The notes under the pieces were generated by a model that ran no database searches, had not been told where the DNA came from, and was given only the letters and a program-made list of their open reading frames with translations. Both the position numbers and the translations under genes were made by a program. This document shows, in pieces, positions 5,730 through 11,438 of a DNA stretch of 21,795 bases. Source of the stretch: Bacteroidales bacterium UBA5429 (GTDB taxonomy: Bacteria > Bacteroidota > Bacteroidia > Bacteroidales > WCHB1-69); NCBI GenBank assembly GCA_002427605.1, contig DIRT01000003.1:101414-123208 (forward strand), written 5' to 3'. Each line of letters begins with the position of its first letter. The first letter of the stretch is position 1.

Positions 5730-6692
5730 TTAATGATCCTCCTTCGGTATGTTTTTATCTTTACAGTAGGTTTCTACTTCTGTGTCATTTGAAAAATACT
5801 CATCACAAAACTCATCTAATTCTTTTTCAGTAGAAGCAGCATATTTCTCAGATGCAGTCATAAGTTTTTCAACTTGCTCTATAAACTTTTCAAATTCGTT
5901 GTTTATCTTACACAATTTGTCAATTGTCTTAAAATCAAGGTTTTTGTATTTAGGTTGGAATAAGATTCTACTCTCATAAGGATTGGCTTTTAACTCAATA
6001 ATTCCTATTCCAAATGATTGATTTAATCTTTCCATTTCTTCTTTTAAACTTTCGCTAATTTCAAATGCTACTAAATATCCATAATTAGCCCAACTTGAAT
6101 TGGAAACAGCTTGAAAAAATGACTTTTTTAATTCATAGTCAGTATTAATCTCTTTTTTTACCTCATAAGAGCTTATTTTAAATGTATCTATACGATTAAT
6201 GGCTTTTAAAAATGTCTGACTTGCATTGGTTTGTAACTTCAAAAACTTAATACCAACCATATCCGGATGAATCCATTTTTGGTGTTCATCAGTTCTGTTG
6301 GACTGTTCATGAAATATTGTTTTAGAATAAATGTCAGTACTTTTTAGATAACTACTTAACAATTTATGTAAATCTCTTTCTTCGTATGTTATTTTTTTTG
6401 TAGTTTTCTTAATATCTTTAGTTTCAGGTCTTATGATGCTTTCAAGGTCAATTTTTTCTTCATTTTTTGTTAAGTAATATGAAAAAGAAGCATTTGACTC
6501 TTTAATTCTTTTTACTCTAGTATCTCCATTTCTGATAAAATCCCCAAGTACCGCAGATACTGTTGATGCTGGAGTTCTAGCATCTTTAAAATCATAGTAC
6601 TTTTTTGCAATAATATGTTCATATACTGCTAAATAATTTGTTTTTTCACCAATATCTTCAAGGCTTTTTAATACTGCTTCTTTAATTGTCAT
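5730..6692 (-). CDS. HARE-HTH and PD-(D/E)XK-like protein, HrgA/COG2958 type
   Basis: A 320-residue cytoplasmic protein. Residues 1-75 are a winged-helix HARE-HTH domain (TIKEAVLKSLEDIG, ASTVSAVLGDFIRNG, FSYYLT), a module linked in the literature to sensing modified DNA and found in restriction enzymes. After a linker, ERDLHKLLSSYL (105-116), an HEQS...W block and HPDMVGI (142-148) match the HrgA/COG2958 family. D144 and YEVKKEI with E177 and K179 give a plausible PD-(D/E)XK core, followed by FFQAVSNSSWANYGYL (192-207), typical of that family. A coiled acidic C-terminus (from about 255) follows. I infer a restriction-type effector acting on modified or foreign DNA. It has its own promoter and leads two small membrane-protein genes. 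Confidence 0.8.
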   Translation of the reverse strand: MTIKEAVLKSLEDIGEKTNYLAVYEHIIAKKYYDFKDARTPASTVSAVLGDFIRNGDTRVKRIKESNASFSYYLTKNEEKIDLESIIRPETKDIKKTTKKITYEERDLHKLLSSYLKSTDIYSKTIFHEQSNRTDEHQKWIHPDMVGIKFLKLQTNASQTFLKAINRIDTFKISSYEVKKEINTDYELKKSFFQAVSNSSWANYGYLVAFEISESLKEEMERLNQSFGIGIIELKANPYESRILFQPKYKNLDFKTIDKLCKINNEFEKFIEQVEKLMTASEKYAASTEKELDEFCDEYFSNDTEVETYCKDKNIPKEDH

Positions 6693-6917
6693 TGTTTTAA
6701 TTTTTTTTGATACGATTAACGTCTTATTATAAGACCTACAAAATTATTCCGCAAATATACAATATTTCCTAACACAAACAAACTCAACTTATTAAACTTC
6801 AACCCCTTTTTCCCCTTTTTCTTACCACGCTAAAATATTCCCTATTCCTTCTCTCAAGGTCAAAACGAAATGAATCACCTCAGCTTCTAAATCCGGGGTT
6901 TTATTGTGTTATTTTTG
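6693..6917. other. Intergenic region, no heptamers or REPs
   Basis: 225 bp of AT-rich DNA holding the promoter of the HARE-HTH gene. Beyond 6785 there are C-rich patches but no clear hairpin-plus-T terminator. None of the repeat families that fill other gaps occurs here. Confidence 0.6.
6752..6781 (-). promoter_or_regulatory. Promoter for the HARE-HTH gene
   Basis: TATATTTG on the minus strand (6752-6759) with TTG (6779-6781) 19 bp upstream. The -7 box is 60 bp before the start at 6692 and identical in sequence to the box at 4712. Confidence 0.65.
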
Positions 6918-7751
6918 TTAGCTGAAACTCAATTTCGCTATTTTGCGGTCGATTCTTCGGAAAAATCTTTCTGTGGGGACTCTGGAGGAGGGGAGATAGA
7001 TAATATAATCTAAGCATTTGTCTTCCAGTGTTTTATAATCAGCTTCCGCCAGTTCGGCGATTGGCAAGTCGGTGGTATTATAGAAAATATAGGCTCTGAT
7101 ATAATCGTCCGCACCGAAATATCCTGTTTTATACTTAATTAAAATTAAATACTGATTATAGAAAAGCGTAAAAGTATCATGGCCCACCTCTTTTGCGTTC
7201 AGATTGGTGATCAACTTTTCCCTTATTCTTTCTTTTGTCCGAACCTTAGCTTTCTCTATACTAGGTTCCAGTATTAACCAGATTAAAAGGATGATACTCA
7301 ATACTGAAAAAAGCCTTCCCCAGAAAAGATGTCCACTTTGAATTACACTACTTTTTCGATCATAATAATCCTGATACGTAATAACCTCTGTCAGATTAAT
7401 TTGTAATGTGACAATTTCATATCTGCCACTTTTTTCTTTTCCCTTAACAAATCCAATAGTAAACCGGGCTGTTCTTTCAGGAGTAAGCAGGTAGTCAGTA
7501 AATATTTCCATCGCTTCATCCACATTATACTCCAGATAGTACACGTTCCAGGGAGTATTGGACAAGTAAATCTCTGTACCTTCTTCTCTCAATATTCTAA
7601 CTCTTTCGGCTGTATCCGTAACATAAACGAGTTGCTCCTTTTTTGTAATTTTATCCAACTCTTTGCGAGCTTCATATAATCCCCAAAGAGCCAATCCTAA
7701 AAAGATCAGCAGCGCTACAAATCCAAGAAGTCGATACATTTTTCTATCCAT
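6918..7751 (-). CDS. Two-helix membrane protein with cytoplasmic C-domain
   Basis: I place the start at 7751 (MDRKMYRLLGF), giving 277 residues, because this aligns with the start of the neighbouring paralog; an in-frame ATG at 7787 would overlap that gene by 7 bp. One helix near residues 6-28, then an extracytoplasmic domain of about 110 residues (VYVTDTAERVRIL, EIVTLQINL, ITYQDYYDRK), a second helix near 142-160 (FSVLSIILLIWLIL), and a C-terminal domain of about 115 residues (HDTFTLFYNQYLILIKYK, CLDYIIYLPSSR). No family recognised. The first domain is shared with the gene before it, which lacks the C-domain. The gap to that gene's stop is 29 bp, so both are likely in one transcript. Confidence 0.72.
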   Translation of the reverse strand: MDRKMYRLLGFVALLIFLGLALWGLYEARKELDKITKKEQLVYVTDTAERVRILREEGTEIYLSNTPWNVYYLEYNVDEAMEIFTDYLLTPERTARFTIGFVKGKEKSGRYEIVTLQINLTEVITYQDYYDRKSSVIQSGHLFWGRLFSVLSIILLIWLILEPSIEKAKVRTKERIREKLITNLNAKEVGHDTFTLFYNQYLILIKYKTGYFGADDYIRAYIFYNTTDLPIAELAEADYKTLEDKCLDYIIYLPSSRVPTERFFRRIDRKIAKLSFS

Positions 7752-7780
7752 TGCTACAATTTTATTGTGAACTCTGCAAA

Positions 7781-8335
7781 TCAGCAACTTTTTAATTCAT
7801 CTCCATTTTTTGCTCCTTTTGGGAACCGGTTTGGACTCATCTTCGGGGAAATACTAATCAGGAATGTAGTGATCACTGCAAATCCTAAAAAAACTATTCC
7901 GGCAAAAAGAGGACCATATCGAATCTCTCTTTTCTTCAACTTGCAATAATCCTGATAGGAGATAATCACTTGTTCATTGATTTGTAAGGTGATGATTTCC
8001 AGTCTATTCCCAACTTTTCTTTCTTGAACGACCCCCACAGTTAACAGATCTGTCTTTTTAAAAGAAGTGATGTGATTCCTAAACAATTTCCTTGCATCAT
8101 CGGCAAAATATTGCAAAAAGAGTGTATCAGAAGGTGTATCGGCTAAAACAATCTCCGTCCTATCTTCCATAATTCTCACTCTTTTAACAAAATCGGTGAT
8201 GTAAGTGAGCTGCCTTAATTCCGGAATGGCAACCGTTCTCCTGTAACTATCATAAAATCCATAAATAGAAAACCCCCAAAACACCAGGATCACTACAATT
8301 TCAAGAATTTTATATTTTTTCCTACTCAATGGCAA
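7781..8335 (-). CDS. Paralogous two-helix membrane protein, short form
   Basis: A 184-residue protein sharing its layout and motifs with the next gene: helix near residues 9-28, TYITDFVKRVRIMEDRTEI against the neighbour's VYVTDTAERVRIL, LEIITLQIN against EIVTLQIN, SYQDY against TYQDY, and a second helix near 143-162. It ends about 20 residues after the second helix (FPKGAKNGDELKSC), so it lacks the neighbour's C-terminal cytoplasmic domain. It may be a tandem duplicate that lost its end, or the genes may encode two subunits. Function unknown. First gene of the pair, with a TAnnTTTG box 21 bp upstream. Confidence 0.7.
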   Translation of the reverse strand: MPLSRKKYKILEIVVILVFWGFSIYGFYDSYRRTVAIPELRQLTYITDFVKRVRIMEDRTEIVLADTPSDTLFLQYFADDARKLFRNHITSFKKTDLLTVGVVQERKVGNRLEIITLQINEQVIISYQDYCKLKKREIRYGPLFAGIVFLGFAVITTFLISISPKMSPNRFPKGAKNGDELKSC

Positions 8336-8355
8336 CAGATTAAGAATTTATCCTG

Positions 8356-8363
8356 CAAATATA
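8356..8363 (-). promoter_or_regulatory. -7 box for the paralog pair
   Basis: TATATTTG on the minus strand, 21 bp before the start at 8335. The -33 region is occupied by an AATTACG heptamer array and has no TTG at normal spacing. Confidence 0.5.
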
Positions 8364-8372
8364 CAACAAATC

Positions 8373-8409
8373 AATTACGAATTACGAATTACGAGAAGGC
8401 GGAAGGCGG
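8373..8409. repeat. AATTACG and AAGGCGG heptamer arrays
   Basis: Three AATTACG units (8373-8393) followed by two AAGGCGG units (8396-8409). Confidence 0.88.
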
Positions 8410-8467
8410 AATATTTTTAGGTAGATGGCAGAAAGTAAAATTGATTTCGTATTTCATAATATTTTTT

Positions 8468-8540
8468 ATTTGGAATTTTAAATAAATGGGGGGCAGAATA
8501 GGCATTCCTTTTCTGTTATTTCATTTCCCCACTCTGGAAT
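8468..8540 (+). repeat. GGGGGGCAG/CCCCACTC element, copy B
   Basis: GGGGGGCAG at 8488-8496, interior with TTTTCTGTTAT, CCCCACTCTGGAAT at 8527-8540. The lead sequence TTTGGAATTTTAAATAAAT is identical to that of copy C at 10669. 47 bp from first G to the end of CCCCACTC. Confidence 0.8.
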
Positions 8541-8605
8541 GATTTCGGATTTTGGAATATATGGATCGTTTTGTGGTAATGTATATGGTAATGTCCATAT
8601 TGTCT

Positions 8606-8632
8606 TAGAGACGCAATGCATTGCGTCTCTAC
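8606..8632 (-). repeat. REP-like palindrome with GCAATGCATTGC core
   Basis: A perfect 26 bp palindrome (arms TAGAGAC, centre GCAATGCATTGC) followed by C, giving GTAG on the minus strand. The core differs completely from that of the next REP, although the outer arms agree. Confidence 0.75.
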
Positions 8633-8723
8633 TGCCGTGTTTAATTCAAATTTTTGGTTTTATAATTCCCTGAATGTCAAATGTTTGATGTTAAATTTTA
8701 ATGATTTGTATTATGACAACATG

Positions 8724-8748
8724 GAGACAGGGCATGCCCTGTCTCTAC
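8724..8748 (-). repeat. REP-like palindrome with AGGGCATGCCCT core
   Basis: A perfect palindrome GAGAC-AGGGCATGCCCT-GTCTC followed by TAC, giving GTAG on the minus strand. Same core as at 10859 and 14912. The flank is also conserved at 10884 onward. Confidence 0.78.
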
Positions 8749-8773
8749 AGCCACGTTTAATTCAAATTTATCC

Positions 8774-8823
8774 CGTAATTCGTAATTCGTAATTCGTAAT
8801 TGGATCATTCCGCCTTCCGCCTT
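8774..8823. repeat. CGTAATT and CCGCCTT heptamer arrays
   Basis: Four CGTAATT units (8774-8801) and two CCGCCTT units (8810-8823), in the same order after a REP as at the window start. Confidence 0.9.
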
Positions 8824-8917
8824 CAAATAAATCCTTTAATCCTACTAATCCTAGTCCGGAATCACGTAGAAATTGTTTTTTTTCTCTCAAAATCTGTCAT
8901 TTATCGAAATATTTGTA

Positions 8918-8925
8918 TAAATTTG
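8918..8925 (+). promoter_or_regulatory. -7 box for the choice-of-anchor L gene
   Basis: TAAATTTG matches TAnnTTTG and lies 52 bp before the start at 8978. No -33 TTG found at normal spacing. Confidence 0.5.
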
Positions 8926-8977
8926 CAGTTAGGATATTGTACCTATTCAACCGATAATTACCTTAAAGGATTCTGTT

Positions 8978-10567
8978 ATGAAAATGAAATTTTTATCCTT
9001 TTTTTTATTGATTAGTTTGAGTTTTACAGCATTAAACGCTCAAATTGCGGTAGAGTCACCTCAAGGGATGACACCCTTGCAGTTAATTAATACCACTTTG
9101 GTTTTGCCTCCTGAAGTCTCCGGAGTTTACATCTCTAACGGAAAGTTTAACAATTCTACAGCCGCATTACCCACAACTACCGCGTCTAAAATCGGGATTT
9201 TTACCAACGGATTTAACTTCCCCGATTTTCCGATGTACAGAGGTATCATCATGACTACGGGGAATATTTCCGTAGCGCCGGGACCAAATAACTCCGTAAG
9301 TGCCTCCTCTGCCAATAACGACGGTACTACAGATGCGGATTTGCAAGCACTCACCACCGGAAACTTAACGGGACTCTCCAAGCTGGAGTTTGATTTTATG
9401 TCCATTTCAGGGTATGTGCAGTTTGAGTATATTTTTGCTTCTGAAGAGTATCCGGAATATGTGTGCTCCAACTTTAACGATATATTTGCCTTCTTTTTGA
9501 CAGGAACTCATCCTGTGACAGGCGTGAATTCTACATGGAATATTGCTTTAATTCCGGGAACGACTTTGCCCGTGGCAATCAACTCATTAAATCCCGGAGT
9601 TCCGGGCACTTCCTCGGGTGGTGGAGGTTGTACCGGTACCAACCAGTCGCTTGCATACTCTAGCTTTTATCAGTCGGTGCCCAGCGGTAGCGCCGGTATG
9701 CAATTTGACGGATTTACCAGAATTCCCGCTTCTAGTCCACACTCTCCATTTGGTATTCCGATGGGATTGCTGGCTAAATCAAGAATTCTACCCTGTGAAA
9801 CATACCACATGAAGTTGGCTATTGCTAATGTAACCGATAATGCTTATGATTCAGGCGTTTTTTTAAAACAGGGTAGTTTTATTACTCCTTCGGAGTTTAA
9901 AACCTTCCGTTCACCCACGGTTCCTAGCAATCCCTATCTGATTCCCGGATATAACAGCGATACGGTATATTGCATGATTATACCTCCCGATTCTACCCGC
10001 GAGTACACGATCCTGGCTTTCCCGGATATGACTGAAACTACCGCCGAGTTTGATGTAGATTACGAAATTTACTATTTGGATGCGATAGGGGATACACTTG
10101 TAAAATCCGATACTGTAGTAACCGCATTTCAATTGGGTTTGGGTCAACCGATCACTAAATTGTTGGTGAAAGTAAAAGATGATGCTCAATTCGATGAGGG
10201 TGAAGTCAAAGTACTGAAAATGGTTGTAAAAGTGGAGACTTGTCCCAACGCCATTCCCATCGTGGACACTATTTTTTACAGTCTGCGGGCTCCCAACGAG
10301 GATGAAATAGGAATAGACACCTATGAACTTTCTTCCGTTACAATTTATCCTAATCCTTCCGATGCTATTTTTTATATTAAAAATCAGGGGGGAGATGCAA
10401 TCCGTGAAATCGAACTCTTTGATCTTTCCGGCAAACGGGTTGGGCTCTATAACCAAATCCATTCTCCCGAATATAGCCTGGATCTAACCCATTTGAAAAC
10501 CGGTCTCTATTTTGCCAAACTCAAAATGGACAGATACCACAAAATTGTGAAATTGGTAAAACAATAG
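8978..10567 (+). CDS. Choice-of-anchor L protein with T9SS sorting domain
   Basis: A 529-residue secreted protein. A signal peptide covers about residues 1-21 (MKMKFLSFFLLISLSFT, then ALNAQ). The choice-of-anchor L domain extends from about 30 to 300, marked by GIIMTTG (89-95) and YVQFEYIFASEEYPEYV (146-162). A beta-rich middle region follows. The last 75 residues (VTIYPNPSDAIFYI near 454, LFDLSGKRV, LKTGLYFAKL) are a type A sorting domain of the type IX secretion system, which takes the protein through the outer membrane and is then usually removed for surface attachment or release. Its function is unknown; such proteins are often adhesive or structural. It is a single gene bordered on both sides by direct copies of the same compound repeat. 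An array of GATTTCG begins 2 bp after the stop. Confidence 0.92.
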   Translation: MKMKFLSFFLLISLSFTALNAQIAVESPQGMTPLQLINTTLVLPPEVSGVYISNGKFNNSTAALPTTTASKIGIFTNGFNFPDFPMYRGIIMTTGNISVAPGPNNSVSASSANNDGTTDADLQALTTGNLTGLSKLEFDFMSISGYVQFEYIFASEEYPEYVCSNFNDIFAFFLTGTHPVTGVNSTWNIALIPGTTLPVAINSLNPGVPGTSSGGGGCTGTNQSLAYSSFYQSVPSGSAGMQFDGFTRIPASSPHSPFGIPMGLLAKSRILPCETYHMKLAIANVTDNAYDSGVFLKQGSFITPSEFKTFRSPTVPSNPYLIPGYNSDTVYCMIIPPDSTREYTILAFPDMTETTAEFDVDYEIYYLDAIGDTLVKSDTVVTAFQLGLGQPITKLLVKVKDDAQFDEGEVKVLKMVVKVETCPNAIPIVDTIFYSLRAPNEDEIGIDTYELSSVTIYPNPSDAIFYIKNQGGDAIREIELFDLSGKRVGLYNQIHSPEYSLDLTHLKTGLYFAKLKMDRYHKIVKLVKQ

Positions 10568-10568
10568 C

Positions 10569-10596
10569 GATTTCGGATTTCGGATTTCGGATTTTG
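10569..10596. repeat. GATTTCG heptamer array, 4 units
   Basis: Three GATTTCG units and one GATTTTG, starting 2 bp after the stop codon of the choice-of-anchor L gene. Confidence 0.9.
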
Positions 10597-10667
10597 ACTA
10601 GGATTTTATGATTTCAGGATATAACTTGATGAAATTCAATTATTTCCAATTTCTTATTTCTTTCTTC

Positions 10668-10738
10668 TTATTTGGAATTTTAAATAAATGGGGGGCAGAT
10701 CATATTTCGCTTTTGGGTTATCCCGTTTCCCCACTCGG
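10668..10738 (+). repeat. GGGGGGCAG/CCCCACTC element, copy C
   Basis: GGGGGGCAG at 10690-10698, CCCCACTC at 10729-10736, 47 bp overall. The lead is the same as in copy B. A REP palindrome starts 5 bp after it. Confidence 0.8.
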
Positions 10739-10742
10739 CAAA

Positions 10743-10767
10743 GGGCAGGGACAAGCCCTGCCCCTAC
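10743..10767 (-). repeat. REP-like palindrome with GGGCAGGG arms
   Basis: GGGCAGGG, loop ACAAG, CCCTGCCC, then CTAC (GTAG on the minus strand). Same type as the truncated copy at position 1. It occupies the place held by the GCAATGCATTGC palindrome in the 8.6 kb copy. Confidence 0.78.
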
Positions 10768-10858
10768 AATCGCGTTCAACTCAAATTTTTGATTTTATAA
10801 TTCTTTGAATATCAAATATTTGACATTAAATTTTAACGATTTGTATTATGACAACATG

Positions 10859-10883
10859 GAGACAGGGCATGCCCTGTCTCTAC
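10859..10883 (-). repeat. REP-like palindrome with AGGGCATGCCCT core
   Basis: Same palindrome as at 8724, with the same preceding ATGACAACATG and following ACAGCCACGTTTAATTCA. Confidence 0.78.
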
Positions 10884-10908
10884 AGCCACGTTTAATTCAG
10901 ATTTATCC

Positions 10909-11051
10909 CGTAATTCGTAATTCGTATCTGAAATCAATTCTTCATTTTCAATTTTCAATTCATTACTTTCGACTTTCGACATTTGTTTCATTCCGCCCTC
11001 CGCCCTCCGCCTTCCGCCTTCCGCCTTCAAAAGTGTTCCGAAATCCGAAAT
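10909..11051. repeat. CGTAATT, CGACTTT, CCGCCTT and CCGAAAT heptamers
   Basis: Two CGTAATT units (10909-10922), CGACTTT-type units near 10970-10983, five CCGCCCT/CCGCCTT units (10993-11027) and two CCGAAAT units (11038-11051), joined by short AT-rich spacers. Confidence 0.85.
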
Positions 11052-11053
11052 CA

Positions 11054-11125
11054 TTCCGAGTGGGGGAATAAAATAACAGAAGAGTAATCCCTTCGCTGCC
11101 CCCCTTTTTTTCTATTTTCAAAATA
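11054..11125 (-). repeat. GGGGGGCAG/CCCCACTC element, copy E
   Basis: On the minus strand GGGGGGCAG (11096-11104), interior with CTCTTCTGTTAT, CCCCACTCGGAA (11054-11065). 47 bp overall. It is inverted relative to copy C and lies 3' of the tRNA. Confidence 0.78.
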
Positions 11126-11186
11126 AAGAAAAAAATAAAAAAAAAACGGAACCCAAAACCTGAATTCCGCTAAAATCTAAATTTAA

Positions 11187-11235
11187 ACCTTCTACCTTCT
11201 ACCTTCTACCTTCTACCTTCTTCCTTCTACCTTCA
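11187..11235. repeat. ACCTTCT heptamer array, 7 units
   Basis: Five exact ACCTTCT units, then TCCTTCT and ACCTTCA. It ends 5 bp from the 3' end of the tRNA gene. Confidence 0.93.
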
Positions 11236-11240
11236 TTTTG

Positions 11241-11324
11241 TGCCCAGGACAAGAGTCGAACTTGCACAGGATTTCTCCCACTACCACCTCAAAGTAGCGT
11301 GTCTACCAATTCCACCACCTGGGC
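11241..11324 (-). tRNA. tRNA-Leu(GAG)
   Basis: Read by eye on the minus strand: acceptor arms GCCCAGG and CCUGGGC pair fully, with discriminator A. The D-arm has GGUAGACAC, the anticodon stem CUACU/GGUAG encloses loop UUGAGGU with anticodon GAG, a long class II variable arm follows, and the T-arm GCAAG-UUCGACU-CUUGU is intact. It reads CUC and CUU leucine codons. No CCA is encoded. It is divergent from the PBP1A gene; its TAnnTTTG box is at 11377-11384. An 8 bp inverted repeat lies in its leader. Confidence 0.93.
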
Positions 11325-11331
11325 TAGCAAA

Positions 11332-11363
11332 ACTTCGTAACGAAAATTTAATCACTACGAAGT
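11332..11363. promoter_or_regulatory. Inverted repeat in the tRNA-Leu leader
   Basis: ACTTCGTA (11332-11339) and TACGAAGT (11356-11363) with a 16 bp loop, between the tRNA and its -7 box. It could fold in the tRNA precursor or act as an operator; the function is not established. Confidence 0.35.
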
Positions 11364-11376
11364 AACTTTGAGGGCG

Positions 11377-11384
11377 CAAAGATA
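11377..11384 (-). promoter_or_regulatory. -7 box for tRNA-Leu
   Basis: TATCTTTG on the minus strand matches TAnnTTTG, 53 bp before the mature tRNA 5' end. Confidence 0.5.
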
Positions 11385-11397
11385 TAGAAAAATATTG

Positions 11398-11405
11398 TAC
11401 TTTTG
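11398..11405 (+). promoter_or_regulatory. -7 box for the PBP1A gene
   Basis: TACTTTTG matches TAnnTTTG, 34 bp before the ATG at 11439. It lies 14 bp from the divergent tRNA box, so the two promoters probably share or compete for space. Confidence 0.55.
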
Positions 11406-11438
11406 CAGGTTACTTAATAAAAATTGATTTTTTATACA

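Larger units (their letters stand above)
8336..8977. other. Repeat-filled intergenic region without a gene
   Basis: Contains heptamers (8373-8409), GGGGGGCAG copy B, two REP palindromes separated by a 91 bp linker, a second heptamer block (8774-8823) and the promoter of the next gene. A 71-codon frame at 8800-9015 is repeat sequence overlapping the true gene start and is rejected. Confidence 0.8.
10568..11240. other. Repeat-filled intergenic region without a gene
   Basis: Contains GATTTCG heptamers, GGGGGGCAG copies C and E in opposite orientation, two REP palindromes with their linker, CGTAATT, CGACTTT, CCGCCTT and CCGAAAT heptamers, and an ACCTTCT array next to the tRNA. Reading frames at 10608-10808, 10805-11071 and 10833-11054 consist of these repeats and are not accepted as genes. 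Confidence 0.85.

Noticed and set aside
8468..8540. GGGGGGCAG element as a protein-coding relic
   Set aside because: Similarity is seen in two forward frames at once and one copy has a one-base length change, so nucleotide-level conservation explains it better; kept only as an alternative.
8800..9015. 71-residue reading frame before the choice-of-anchor gene
   Set aside because: It starts in heptamers and overlaps the signal peptide of the true gene in another frame.
10608..11071. Plus- and minus-strand reading frames of 66-88 residues
   Set aside because: They consist of REPs, heptamers and the GGGGGGCAG element; the peptides are translations of repeats.
11241..11324. tRNA-Leu as integration site of the accessory cluster
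   Set aside because: The cluster ends more than 3 kb away, and no repeat of the tRNA 3' end and no integrase is seen.
11424..11438. TTG start for PBP1A
   Set aside because: An ATG lies 15 bp downstream and leaves a normal leader after the -7 box.
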